Of a DNA stretch of 24,775 nt, positions 13,811 through 21,318 are shown in pieces (the stretch's first letter is position 1; each line of letters starts with the position of its first letter). The position numbers and the translations under genes are program-made. Location of the stretch: positions 1-24,775 of the IMG/VR virus record IMGVR_UViG_3300046002_000303, one strand, 5' to 3'. This DNA comes from a virus. The notes beneath the pieces are model-generated. The model ran no database searches, was not told the origin of the DNA, and saw nothing but the letters and a program-made list of their open reading frames with translations.

Positions 13811-16060
13811 TTATCCTTTAATCAATGAGGCGACCAGCACCTCAAGTTTAGCAATGCGGTCTTCTTGCTCTGCAATTGCAGCCATGGCTAGTGCGCTAAG
13901 TTTCTCATAGTCTACCGCCAATGAACCGTCTAGTCGAGTGCGAACTGCGACAGGGAATTTAGCTAATACGTCTTGGGCAATAACCCCGAAGTCAGCTTTC
14001 TGAACAAAGTAACCGTCTTCACCGCCATGATCTCTAATGTAGTCGTCTTTCCAATCAAATAACTTACCACCAATGGCTTTGACAGTGGCCGCTGCATTGG
14101 GGATGTTACGTACGTTTTCTTTAAATTTTATGTCAGAAGAATAGTAAGCCACTACGCTGGCGGTTGCGCGAATCTCACCTGCCGTACCAGAACCAGCTGT
14201 ACCCACGCCAATTGAATTGAACTGAGAGTTTTGAGAAGTGCTTGTAAAAGTGGCTGCTGATCCCGATGCGTTACCTGTCAATGACGCTGTAATCGTACCC
14301 GCAGAGAAGTTGCCAGAGCCGTCACGAGCAACAATGGTCGAGGCAGTATTTGCGTTTGTTGCGTTTGAGGTAACAGTAAATGTTGAGCTGCCCGCTTGAT
14401 TAGCTGTAAACGTGGCGGAACCGGACAAACCCGTACCAGACACAGCCATTGTAAGAGTGCCGTTGTTTGCCGCTGCGGGAGGAGCCACCCAAGACGGAGC
14501 TGATGTGCCATTAGATTGAAGCAAATACGTGGACGTACCAGCCGCCAAGAAAGATGTTGCACCAGAACCTGTGTTGTATGGTACTTGGCCCGCACCACCA
14601 CCAGCCAAATTTGTAGCTGTGGTTGCACTAGTAGCTGTAGCAATGTTAGTTGCATACGCAAACGCAGCACCATTCCAAGATAGAACACTGCCTGTTACTG
14701 TTGGAGCAGCAATAAATGCGGTTGTCGCCGCCGCAGTTTGGTAGGGAATCTGATTAGCCGCACCGCCAGCCAAATTAGTAGCCGTGGTTGCGCTTGTAGC
14801 TGCTCCGCTTAGAGTCGCTGTGATTGTGCCTGCGGAGAAGTCACCAGAAGCATCCCGCGCTACAACCTTAGAGGCTGTATTAGCTGACGTGGCATCTACT
14901 GTGGCGGTGACCGCTGTTCCGCCGTTGTAGCTTGTGCCTGTCAGATATGTACCCAAGGTCAAAGCGTTAGCTACTGAACCGGCTTGACCAGAGATGTTGC
15001 CTGTTACAGCAGAGCCGTTGATTGCAATACTTGTGTTGGTTACAGAAGTTAATTGGCCTTGGGCATTAACCGCAAACACAGGAACCGCAGAAGCCGAACC
15101 GTATGTGGCGGCTGTTACCGTAGTGTTGGCAATATTAAATGTGTAGGCGGGGGATTCGTTTAGTCCTGTACCAGCCGTGTAGGTAATCGGCGCGGCAAAC
15201 TGCTGGAAAACAATTGCTGTTGTACCAATCACAATAGGAGGAGGAGTCTGCTGAACCCAAGCTGTATTGGCATTAACAGTGCCGCTAGTCACTAAGAAAA
15301 AGTCACCTTCGTCAATTTGGTCAACTCCAGAACCTACTGTGTCAAAGTCAGTAGCGCGAGTCAGAATGTATGGTGTTCCAGCAGAGCCAACTTGCGTAAC
15401 CGTGTAAACACCGTTATTTGCTTGCGTGACTTCGTTCTTAACAAGAACGCGGTAGTTAACAACGGTGAGCGTTGAGTCCACAGACAGAGCGCCGTTGGCG
15501 TTTGCTGTAAGCGTTGCGCCTACCCCAGAGGTTCCGTTGTTGTACGTGTTAGCTGGCAATGCTGCGGTAGTAGCTAACTCCACTGCTTCATGGAAATGAA
15601 TGCCAGATGCAATAGCGTCAGCGTATTGTTTGTTAACAATGTCTGTATTGCTAGTTGGAAGGGTAGAAATTGTGCCAGTAGTCAACGCCGCAGATGTTGC
15701 GGTTATTGCGCCAAATGCGGTTTGAACTACTTGCGTCCCTGCTTCGTTTTGATACGCTGATCGTGAGGATGGGTAGGTAACAAATACATCAACACTACCT
15801 GTAAAGTTAACTAAAGCCCCACCCGCAGAAGAAGACAACGGTGTGGCGTTACGGGTTAGTGTTGTACCTGAAGCTGTGTACGTACCATAGTTAACTTCCC
15901 ACGCGCCTGAAGCCGCATCCACAATAGCGAAATACGTTGTATTTCCATCACCCACTGCGGAAAATGATTGGAAGCCTGCGGTTGTAGTTAACAGCGTGAT
16001 TGTGCCTGTACCGGGATTTGACGCGGTTTGTTTGACCCGATCTTTGAGTACTAAAGCCAT
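13811..16060 (-). CDS. Long tail fibre with C-terminal peptidase S74 intramolecular chaperone, 749 aa
   Basis: I place the start at ATG 16060 (MALVLKDRVKQTASNPGTG) because TAAGGA lies upstream at good spacing; a start at 16090 overlaps the previous gene. The N-terminal 120 residues resemble the virion-attachment part of podoviral fibres (TITLLTTTAGFQSF, FVTYPSSRSAYQN). The shaft contains phage-fibre repeats, including two copies of the VARD-x-SG-x-FSAGTITA block and two of TSATTATNLAGG. The C-terminal 108 residues begin SDIKFKEN at Ser642, with Lys647 at +5, and include DFGVIAQDVLAKFP and a final helix (EQEDRIAKLEVLVASLI). This is a standard S74 chaperone that trimerises the fibre and cleaves itself off. 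Confidence 0.9.
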   Translation of the reverse strand: MALVLKDRVKQTASNPGTGTITLLTTTAGFQSFSAVGDGNTTYFAIVDAASGAWEVNYGTYTASGTTLTRNATPLSSSAGGALVNFTGSVDVFVTYPSSRSAYQNEAGTQVVQTAFGAITATSAALTTGTISTLPTSNTDIVNKQYADAIASGIHFHEAVELATTAALPANTYNNGTSGVGATLTANANGALSVDSTLTVVNYRVLVKNEVTQANNGVYTVTQVGSAGTPYILTRATDFDTVGSGVDQIDEGDFFLVTSGTVNANTAWVQQTPPPIVIGTTAIVFQQFAAPITYTAGTGLNESPAYTFNIANTTVTAATYGSASAVPVFAVNAQGQLTSVTNTSIAINGSAVTGNISGQAGSVANALTLGTYLTGTSYNGGTAVTATVDATSANTASKVVARDASGDFSAGTITATLSGAATSATTATNLAGGAANQIPYQTAAATTAFIAAPTVTGSVLSWNGAAFAYATNIATATSATTATNLAGGGAGQVPYNTGSGATSFLAAGTSTYLLQSNGTSAPSWVAPPAAANNGTLTMAVSGTGLSGSATFTANQAGSSTFTVTSNATNANTASTIVARDGSGNFSAGTITASLTGNASGSAATFTSTSQNSQFNSIGVGTAGSGTAGEIRATASVVAYYSSDIKFKENVRNIPNAAATVKAIGGKLFDWKDDYIRDHGGEDGYFVQKADFGVIAQDVLAKFPVAVRTRLDGSLAVDYEKLSALAMAAIAEQEDRIAKLEVLVASLIKG

Positions 16061-16068
16061 TTTAATCC

Positions 16069-16854
16069 TTACGACGGTAGGCTGTTCCAACCGGGGGTTT
16101 GTGTATCATCAATATCAACCCAACCTACGCTTTGCGCATTGCTAATGTCTTGCCAATTCGCGCTCTGGCTGTCATTAATTTGTGTCCAGCCACCTGACTG
16201 CGTATTACTGATATTTTGCCAGTTTACGTTCTGGCTGTCATTAATTTGCGCCCAAACAAGTACGTTGCCGACGGATACTAAAAGCTGTATCCCCGTAGGA
16301 TACACATTTAATGTTTTAATTGCCGTAGATGTAGCTAATGCGGTGGCTAATTCTGCCACAGAAGCGTTAACAGAAATAGAAGCTGTTTGAGCGTCCGCGC
16401 CAACCGCTGACTCTGAAATTGTAACTGTATAAAGGCGACTGCCAATATAAGAATCTGACCCTGTTACGGACTCTGCAATAGTTGCTATTAAAGTAGCAAC
16501 AGCCGTAACGGTATCTGTAGCCGTAGCTGATTCTGATTGAGCCGCTACCATTGTTGCAATAGCAGTCTGCGTATCCGTTGCTGTAGCTATTTCTGCTTGC
16601 GCGGCAAGCATATTTGCAATAACAGTTTGGGTCGCCGTTGCCGCCGCTGTTTCAGAAGAAGTCGCAGTCAATGTGTTATTCAGACTAACAACCAAATCAG
16701 TACCCGTAGCTGTTTCTGTTTGTAACCCACCACGCACAACCGAAGGCGCAGAAACAGAATCAGATGCTACAGCAGACTCGCTTAACGATGAGGCAAACGC
16801 CGTCCCGCCTAAAGCGGCGAAAGGTGTCTGGGCAAATGTAACATCTCCAAACAC
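16069..16854 (-). CDS. Repeat tail fibre/structural protein, 261 aa (GTG start)
   Basis: It starts with GTG at 16854 (VFGDVTFAQTPFAALGG). An ATG five bases upstream is in another frame and soon meets a stop. Two repeat families fill most of the protein. Residues 26-187 contain eight units with Glu at 26, 47, 68, 88, 108, 128, 148 and 168, and Asp six residues later in six of them (consensus ESATATDT). Residues 201-256 contain five 11-residue units with Trp at 201, 212, 223, 234, 245 and 256 (W..I.[DN][ST]Q...). There is no enzyme motif. Regular short beta repeats and the position directly before the long fibre suggest a fibre or fibre-attachment protein. Confidence 0.8.
   Translation of the reverse strand: MFGDVTFAQTPFAALGGTAFASSLSESAVASDSVSAPSVVRGGLQTETATGTDLVVSLNNTLTATSSETAAATATQTVIANMLAAQAEIATATDTQTAIATMVAAQSESATATDTVTAVATLIATIAESVTGSDSYIGSRLYTVTISESAVGADAQTASISVNASVAELATALATSTAIKTLNVYPTGIQLLVSVGNVLVWAQINDSQNVNWQNISNTQSGGWTQINDSQSANWQDISNAQSVGWVDIDDTQTPGWNSLPS
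16087..16254 (-). repeat. Five 33-bp (11-aa) Trp repeats
   Basis: In-frame units of pattern W-x-x-I-x-[DN]-[ST]-Q-x-x-x in the 261-aa protein. Alternate units are closest to each other (WxQINDSQ and WQxISNxQ), so the DNA-level repeat is 66 bp. The coding frame is kept throughout. Confidence 0.85.
16294..16779 (-). repeat. Eight 60-63-bp (20-21-aa) Glu/Asp repeats
   Basis: In-frame units of consensus ESATATDT plus about 12 Ala/Thr/Ile/Val-rich residues in the 261-aa protein. The first two intervals are 21 residues and the next five exactly 20. The best-matched units are those at Glu88 and Glu108. Confidence 0.85.
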
Positions 16855-16865
16855 CGCATTACCTA

Positions 16866-17444
16866 TTAAGCTGCGTCAAGAGAGAATGTGTATGTCACAT
16901 TTAATGTATCACCGTTATCAACGGTTTTATCGCCGCCGCTAAAATCACCAGCGGAAAACAACACACCAGAAGTACCGGAAGCCACTGTACACAATAAAGC
17001 GCCAGCAACTACAGTGCTATTAACCAACATAGCAAATGAAGAGGGTGAAGCAGAATTGGTAATTACTGAGGGGTCAGCGGTAGTGGCTGTACCAAAAGTA
17101 ACCGCAGGGCGATTACCTGTGTAATCGGTGGTAGGAGCCAATTCTGTCCAACCTGCGTGGGAAGCCAAAGTATCACCAGCAGCGTATGTTGTGCCAGAAC
17201 CGGGGCCTTCAACCAAACCTAAGAAAAAGGCACCCGTATAACCAGAACCTTTGAAATAGGTTTGGTTCATGTTTTGCAAACCTTCATTCACAACCAAGTT
17301 ATGAAAGGTATCAGACCACTTTTCAACACCGTCAGCGCCTACACAAGTAACGGTAAAAATACCACCAGCACCAATGCGCTCAGTGGCTCCTTTGTTTGCA
17401 ACCAAATTTGCGGTTACTTCGTCTTTAGCTGAACTGAATTCCAT
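16866..17444 (-). CDS. Phage tail/structural beta protein, 192 aa
   Basis: It starts MEFSSAKDEVTANLVANKG, and AAGGA lies seven bases upstream. Strand-rich sequence follows (IFTVTCVGADGVEKWSDTFHNLVVNEGLQ, broken by turns), with the pattern G-x-EKWSD-x-xHNLVVNEGL that I have seen in phage tail-associated proteins, and a Gly/Thr/Ser-rich C-terminal half ending NVTYTFSLDAA. There is no membrane segment. Its neighbours are a small tail protein and the fibre genes. A role in the tail or as a fibre base is likely but not shown. Confidence 0.75.
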   Translation of the reverse strand: MEFSSAKDEVTANLVANKGATERIGAGGIFTVTCVGADGVEKWSDTFHNLVVNEGLQNMNQTYFKGSGYTGAFFLGLVEGPGSGTTYAAGDTLASHAGWTELAPTTDYTGNRPAVTFGTATTADPSVITNSASPSSFAMLVNSTVVAGALLCTVASGTSGVLFSAGDFSGGDKTVDNGDTLNVTYTFSLDAA

Positions 17445-17453
17445 GATGAGTCC

Positions 17454-17903
17454 TTAAGATATGCGTACGATGGCGCTGTTAGCATCGGGTGTTGGGAAGA
17501 TGATTTGGAAGGTATCGTTGGTTACGGTTTTATCAGAACCAAAATCTAAAACCGCTACTGACTTGTTGCCTTGTGTAGAGTTATAGATTAAAGCGCCACG
17601 GCATGTAAATGACGCGTTTGTCCAAGTTGAATTATTAAACGACACAAATGCTGTTGGAATACCGCTTGTATTATTTCCAGAAGTTGGTGACGTTGATATC
17701 ACCAGCGTGTTACCACCAGTCGTATATCCATTACCGTTTGGTACTTCATTAACGCTGCTATAAATAGTAGTAGTTGCGCCAATGTTTGCCGCTGCTGTGT
17801 ACAACGCTACTTTAAATGTATTAGGCGACGTTGGGCCAAAGTTATGAACCGCTTGAAGCAATTCAACTTTAAAACTTGTGGTTGCTGTTTGTTGTAATGA
17901 CAT
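17454..17903 (-). CDS. Phage structural protein, 149 aa
   Basis: It begins MSLQQTATTSFKVELLQAVHNF, then FKVALYTAAANIGATTTIYS, NEVPNGNGYTTGG, and later TCRGALIYNSTQG and AVLDFGSDKTVTNDTFQIIFP. I recall this as a recurrent family in uncultured freshwater phages, with no assigned function. It is probably a beta-sandwich tail or decoration protein. The end of the 192-aa protein downstream carries a similar SGGDKTVDNGDTLNVTYTF motif, so the two may be distant relatives. The ATG follows the previous TGA by one base (TGATATG). Confidence 0.75.
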   Translation of the reverse strand: MSLQQTATTSFKVELLQAVHNFGPTSPNTFKVALYTAAANIGATTTIYSSVNEVPNGNGYTTGGNTLVISTSPTSGNNTSGIPTAFVSFNNSTWTNASFTCRGALIYNSTQGNKSVAVLDFGSDKTVTNDTFQIIFPTPDANSAIVRIS

Positions 17904-17904
17904 A

Positions 17905-18561
17905 TCAAGTTACCGCCTGCCTGTATTGACCAGAACGATATGCGTCCTGACGTTCCATACCATCACCCAGACGTTTAGCCAACGCAAGAGCTTCTTTATA
18001 CTTTTGATTGTACAGCGCCATTATGTCTTGTTCACCTTTCATGTAGGTGTAGGCTTCAACTAATGAACCATACAACAGCACAGAGTCAAAATTATCACCT
18101 AGCCAAGACGTACCCGCAGTCACAATAGATGGTGGATAGTAATAGTAATGCAACTCAACGCTATACGTAGTATCTGGAGTAGGCCCAAGAATGAACGTCA
18201 ACTCATTGACATCATTTGTTTGAGAACCAAACAACGCATAATATTTTGGAATGGCCGTATCGGTTGGCTGTGGGTACGCCTGACGAATGTAGTTCACGTC
18301 TTTGTTGAGTAAATACTCATACACGCCCGTAGCATCAATAACAGCCATTGAATACACCGCCAAAAAGTCACTGGGGCATCCAAGATATTTATTATTTGCT
18401 GATGTAGAACCAGTCACGTTCTTGCGAATAGACGGGAACTGTACCGAATTGTAAATACGCTGTTCAGCTTGCTGCACAAACACGGGTATCTCAGCAACAA
18501 AATTTGCTTCGGTATTCTCCGTATACGCTTGAATAGCGTCGCTGAGTTGCGTGTAATTCAT
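17905..18561 (-). CDS. Tail adaptor / tail tube-like protein, 218 aa
   Basis: I choose ATG 18561 (MNYTQLSDAIQAYTENTE), which overlaps the upstream stop by four bases (ATGA). The pattern of an N-terminal helix pair (IQAYTENTEANFVAEIPVFVQQAEQRIY), a central beta part (FLAVYSMAVID, DVNELTFILGPTPDTTYSVEL) and a long C-terminal helix region (LLYGSLVEAYTYMKGEQ, YNQKYKEALALAKRLGDG) is that of podoviral tubular tail or adaptor proteins such as T7 gp11 and P22 gp4 relatives. The length is close to T7 gp11 (196 aa). It probably forms part of the ring between portal and hub. The exact ring is uncertain because a second adaptor candidate lies at 19455. Confidence 0.75.
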   Translation of the reverse strand: MNYTQLSDAIQAYTENTEANFVAEIPVFVQQAEQRIYNSVQFPSIRKNVTGSTSANNKYLGCPSDFLAVYSMAVIDATGVYEYLLNKDVNYIRQAYPQPTDTAIPKYYALFGSQTNDVNELTFILGPTPDTTYSVELHYYYYPPSIVTAGTSWLGDNFDSVLLYGSLVEAYTYMKGEQDIMALYNQKYKEALALAKRLGDGMERQDAYRSGQYRQAVT

Positions 18562-18824
18562 GCCATTGGGCCTCGTGACATTACGCCTTTGGTAGCGCAT
18601 CCGGTGCCACGCATTTTAATACCAGAAGTTTTTGGCGCTTTGTATGGGTCACGACTGATGTTACCAACAGACATGTTTACATCATTAGCGGTCAAACGGT
18701 TACCACCGTTATAGCCACTGTTCTTGATGTCTACACCGGCTTCACCATTCATATTGTGGGGCGGAGCATAGACGCTGGCGTCGCCAACTTCTTTACCCAT
18801 CATCTTTTTGCTAAAAGTTGCCAT
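18558..18824 (-). CDS. Small Gly/Asn/Lys-containing phage protein, 88 aa
   Basis: The start is ATG 18824 (MATFSKKMMGKEVGDASVY), one base after the previous TGA, with GGAG upstream. A longer start at 18887 lies wholly in the upstream gene. The protein is low in hydrophobic residues (HNMNGEAGVDIKNSGYNGG, NDVNMSVGNISRDPYK) and ends MRGTGCATKGVMSRGPMA. That ending resembles the DGCAVKGKTRGT segment of the 132-aa protein at 20906. No membrane segment or enzyme motif is present. The function is unknown; a small virion or assembly protein is plausible. Confidence 0.72.
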   Translation of the reverse strand: MATFSKKMMGKEVGDASVYAPPHNMNGEAGVDIKNSGYNGGNRLTANDVNMSVGNISRDPYKAPKTSGIKMRGTGCATKGVMSRGPMA

Positions 18825-18825
18825 A

Positions 18826-19029
18826 TCAAGCTCCTTTTTTGTATGTGAAGGAAGACTTCTTCTGGTTAGCCACTTTGGCCAAACCACGACCCAGAGCTTT
18901 CATCTGAGCATTTGTCTTACCGCCCTTGGCCAATTTGGTCATGGGTTTACCGGGGTGCAGCTTCTTCTCGTGCTTATGCACGGCACCAGCTACCATCTTC
19001 TTGTCCTGTGCTAAATCTTTCTTGTCCAT
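18826..19029 (-). CDS. Small basic protein, 67 aa
   Basis: It begins MDKKDLAQDKKMVAGAVHKHEKK and continues LHPGKPMTKLAKGGKTNAQMKALGRG in two halves, ending SSFTYKKGA. More than a quarter of residues are Lys, Arg or His, and it carries the A-K-G-G motif. The start has GGAG seven bases upstream and follows the zinc-ribbon gene's TGA by one base. I recall similar short proteins in freshwater phages without function. Its charge suggests DNA or protein binding in the capsid; this is inferred. Confidence 0.75.
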   Translation of the reverse strand: MDKKDLAQDKKMVAGAVHKHEKKLHPGKPMTKLAKGGKTNAQMKALGRGLAKVANQKKSSFTYKKGA

Positions 19030-19030
19030 A

Positions 19031-19462
19031 TCAAGCTCCTATCTGTATCGTTACTGTACCAATTTGTACGCCCAACAACAAGTAGTTTGGTGTTAAAGCT
19101 GTATCAAAACCTCGTGCCCCACCAACGGGGTTCCAACCCCACTGAATATCTCTGCTACCCTGACTTGGGTATCCAAACCCATCTTCAGTTGTGCTATCGG
19201 TCAACAAAATTTGCAGACCAGTTTGGCCAGACTGCAAATAACTCACGTCAGGACGCGGCTCACGCACAGCTTGCGGGTCATTAACTGGATACATACCCAG
19301 TTGCAACTGCGGCTGATCGGGATCCCAACATGCCGGGCAAACTTTGACCTTAAATGGTTTAGTCTTGACCGTCTGTGTCTTTAATTCCTTGAGCATGTAC
19401 CTCTGCGCACAACGGTCGCATTCAGCAATTGCATGCTTACCAGAGGCAAACCGATTAGGCAT
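19031..19462 (-). CDS. Zinc-ribbon phage protein, 143 aa
   Basis: I choose ATG 19462 (MPNRFASGKHAIAECDRCA), which has AAGGAA eight bases upstream and overlaps the adaptor gene by eight bases. Cys15-x2-Cys18 and Cys42-x2-Cys45 (AECDRCA and VCPACWDP) form a four-cysteine zinc ribbon. It is followed by QPQLQLGMYPVNDPQAVREPRPD and a later RDIQWGWNPVGG. The C-terminal 30 residues are beta-like. I know this layout from uncultured phages, between adaptor genes, with no proven role. A structural zinc site in a neck protein is likely. Confidence 0.8.
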   Translation of the reverse strand: MPNRFASGKHAIAECDRCAQRYMLKELKTQTVKTKPFKVKVCPACWDPDQPQLQLGMYPVNDPQAVREPRPDVSYLQSGQTGLQILLTDSTTEDGFGYPSQGSRDIQWGWNPVGGARGFDTALTPNYLLLGVQIGTVTIQIGA

Positions 19463-20387
19463 AGAACAAGTTCCTTGGCACAAACCTCAATGGAGAGGTA
19501 TCGCGGTCTTCTGACTGGGCCAATTCCCACTGTTGTTCATATTCAGCCTTCAAACCCATCACACGGTTTGGATCAACGTCTGGTAACTTCATGCTCAACA
19601 GATAGGCCAATCCTGCCACCATGCAGGGAATAAAACGGAACGGAATGTCTTGGACAGTTACACCTGTACCAGCATCCTGAATACGGCGCATGCGGTAGTA
19701 CACAAACATGTACTGGTCACCGGGGGCGTTAGGTGTAGGCCACACATTGATAGCAGGCAAGTTTTGCACAGTGATAGCCGCGCCGGTAGTATGCGCCGCA
19801 GCAGTTGTGCCGTTCTGTCCACGGGCACAGTTGAGCAACTGGTTGTTTACGGGGTCTACGTTGGGGTAACTGATAGTCTCATTATCAATCTTGATAAACC
19901 CAGCAGTGGTCAGACTATCCACATTAGACAACGTAATTGTGGTGGCTGTAGATGAAATGGTTCCGTTAAGGGTAACCGTAGTGCTGTTCTCTTGACCAGA
20001 CTGGCGGTTGTACCAGACCTGAATTGGGCGACCTTGTGCCAACTTGTTTGGCAGACTCATGTAGGTCGATTCTGAAATACCGCTGATGTTGATGTCGATC
20101 TGGTTAGACGTGGCGTTGCTTTGACGTATAACCATGTCTAGGAGATTGATTGTGTCCGTAGGCATGGGGTAGATAGCCTGACCCGTCACCATTGGAATCT
20201 GGCCCTGTTCTACAGTCCAAAAGTTCAGACCACGGTTTGCCCACTCAATCGTCAGCAGGTTCAACGACCGACGTGCAGTGCGGAAGTTGTAACCCGTGCG
20301 AAGTTCTTGGCCGCAACGCTCAAACGCCTCCTCAATGAGGTCGTTCATGTCGAGGTCAAAGGCTGTGGTTCCGGTGGTCTTAGCCAT
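19455..20387 (-). CDS. P22 gp4-like head-tail adaptor with inserted beta domain, 310 aa
   Basis: The start MAKTTGTTAFDLDMNDLIE continues with AFERCGQELRTGYNFRTARR, SLNLLTIEWANRG and a beta part (YPMPTDTINLLDMVIRQ). This resembles the P22 gp4 tail accessory / connector family, whose members dock under the portal. Residues about 137-208 look like an inserted domain: TLNGTISSTATTITLSNV and FIKIDNETISY, then CARGQNGTTAAAHTTGAAI, a module I know from many phage fibre and tail proteins (RGQ-x-GT-x-A-x-xH-x-xG). The gp4-type helices resume at PFRFIPCMVAGLAYLLSMKLP. It shares one base with the stop of the DUF5872-like gene. At 310 aa it is much longer than P22 gp4 (166 aa). Confidence 0.75.
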   Translation of the reverse strand: MAKTTGTTAFDLDMNDLIEEAFERCGQELRTGYNFRTARRSLNLLTIEWANRGLNFWTVEQGQIPMVTGQAIYPMPTDTINLLDMVIRQSNATSNQIDINISGISESTYMSLPNKLAQGRPIQVWYNRQSGQENSTTVTLNGTISSTATTITLSNVDSLTTAGFIKIDNETISYPNVDPVNNQLLNCARGQNGTTAAAHTTGAAITVQNLPAINVWPTPNAPGDQYMFVYYRMRRIQDAGTGVTVQDIPFRFIPCMVAGLAYLLSMKLPDVDPNRVMGLKAEYEQQWELAQSEDRDTSPLRFVPRNLFYA

Positions 20388-20620
20388 TATCTATACCCTG
20401 CGGTTTTCTTTGCGATTGTTTTGGGTTGGGCTACGAATTGTTTTCCGGCGGCTTTTCCTGCCCGCTTGGCTTTGGTCGTCGCAGCGTACTCAGCAGGGCT
20501 GAGACTTTTGATCGCAGCTTCTGGAAGGTATCTTTCACCTGTTTTACTAGACGGTTTTCCACTTTTGGTTCTCCATTTTTGGTCGCCCCAATCTTTAAGG
20601 GATTTTTGAGGCGCTTTCAA
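20387..20620 (-). CDS. DUF5872-like small basic protein, 77 aa (probable TTG start)
   Basis: The frame contains LKDWGDQKWRTKSGKPS, TGERYLPEAAIKSLSPAEY and GKQFVAQPKTIAKKT, which I recognise as the DUF5872 pattern (Trp, KSGKPS, GERYLP, final KxxRYR-like end). A TTG at 20620 that overlaps the previous stop (TTGA) with a G-rich stretch upstream would give a start like those of known members (KAPQKSLKDW). An ATG at 20686 would require a 70-bp overlap and adds a non-conserved tail. The protein is very basic. The function is unknown; it probably has a DNA-associated or assembly role. Confidence 0.75.
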   Translation of the reverse strand: MKAPQKSLKDWGDQKWRTKSGKPSSKTGERYLPEAAIKSLSPAEYAATTKAKRAGKAAGKQFVAQPKTIAKKTAGYR

Positions 20621-20904
20621 TCTCGGTAACCCCCGCCAGCCGCCTTGTAGCGTTTGGCCATGACTTGCGCTTTTCTTGCGCTCCACTGACCTGCACCCGT
20701 ACCAACGATTGCCGCAGCTTTTACGCTGTTAAAAATGCGTTTACGTAAACCGGGCTTGGTGTAATTGCCAGCCTCATTCACCTTAGACTTTACCTTGCCG
20801 CCTTCGGCATATTGCGTAAAGTCAGTGTCATCCCGCCGCGCCTTTGTTTTAGCGCCGGGCATTTTTGAGGGGCGGATCGCGCCCATACCACGGGATGCCA
20901 TCAT
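20617..20904 (-). CDS. Small basic phage protein, 95 aa
   Basis: I choose ATG 20904 (MMASRGMGAIRPSKMPGAK): it follows the preceding TAA by one base and has GGGAG eight bases upstream, whereas an ATG at 20922 has no site. The order is RPSKMP, DFTQYAEGGKVKSKVNEAGN, YTKPGLRKRIFNSVKAA, GQWSARKAQVMAKRYKAAGG. The second half is very basic and rather helical. I recall the VNEAGNYTKPG..R and GQWSARKAQ blocks from many uncultured freshwater phages, without function. It carries the A-E-G-G motif. A virion-associated DNA-binding role is an inference from charge and position. Confidence 0.8.
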   Translation of the reverse strand: MMASRGMGAIRPSKMPGAKTKARRDDTDFTQYAEGGKVKSKVNEAGNYTKPGLRKRIFNSVKAAAIVGTGAGQWSARKAQVMAKRYKAAGGGYRD

Positions 20905-20905
20905 G

Positions 20906-21304
20906 TTAGCAACTCCCACCATTCTTCATGGTGATCATAGTGCCACGGGTTTTGCCTTTGACAGCGCAACCATCAGCCCGCTTAGAAGCCGTCATGCCGC
21001 CTTTAGCGTAACCCATATCACTGATCTTTTTACGATCTCTGGCATCTTGGGCATCACGTTTAGCTTCTTGAATTGCGTCAAAGTTAGCGGGTTTGGGGAC
21101 ACCGCGAGACTCACGCTTCATTTCAGAGGCCGCTTCGCTTTTGTCTTGCTCTCTTTGTTTTGTAAGTTTGTAGTCGGCATAACCAGCCGCACCACTCCCC
21201 GCTAACAAAGCTGGCCCCGCATTATTTTCAAGTGTTTTGAAAAGTTTGCTGCTACCACCGCCACCCTTGGACTGGTCATCGTAATAAACTGTGTCTCTTG
21301 CCAT
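20906..21304 (-). CDS. Small phage protein with A-x-G-G motif and C-terminal Cys, 132 aa
   Basis: It starts MARDTVYYDDQSKGGGGSS with AAGGAG five bases upstream. The segment after it has a possible short hydrophobic turn (NNAGPALLAGSGAAGYADY) too weak for a transmembrane call. A charged helix follows (about residues 47-92, Lys/Arg/Asp/Glu-rich), then GYAKGGMTASKRADG, CAVKGKTRGTMITMK, and the chain ends NGGSC. The last 30 residues match the end of the 131-aa protein upstream (DGVAVKGKTKGTQVKMA ... GGKTC), so the two share a C-terminal module. The function is unknown. Confidence 0.75.
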   Translation of the reverse strand: MARDTVYYDDQSKGGGGSSKLFKTLENNAGPALLAGSGAAGYADYKLTKQREQDKSEAASEMKRESRGVPKPANFDAIQEAKRDAQDARDRKKISDMGYAKGGMTASKRADGCAVKGKTRGTMITMKNGGSC

Positions 21305-21318
21305 GATGGCTCCTTAGA

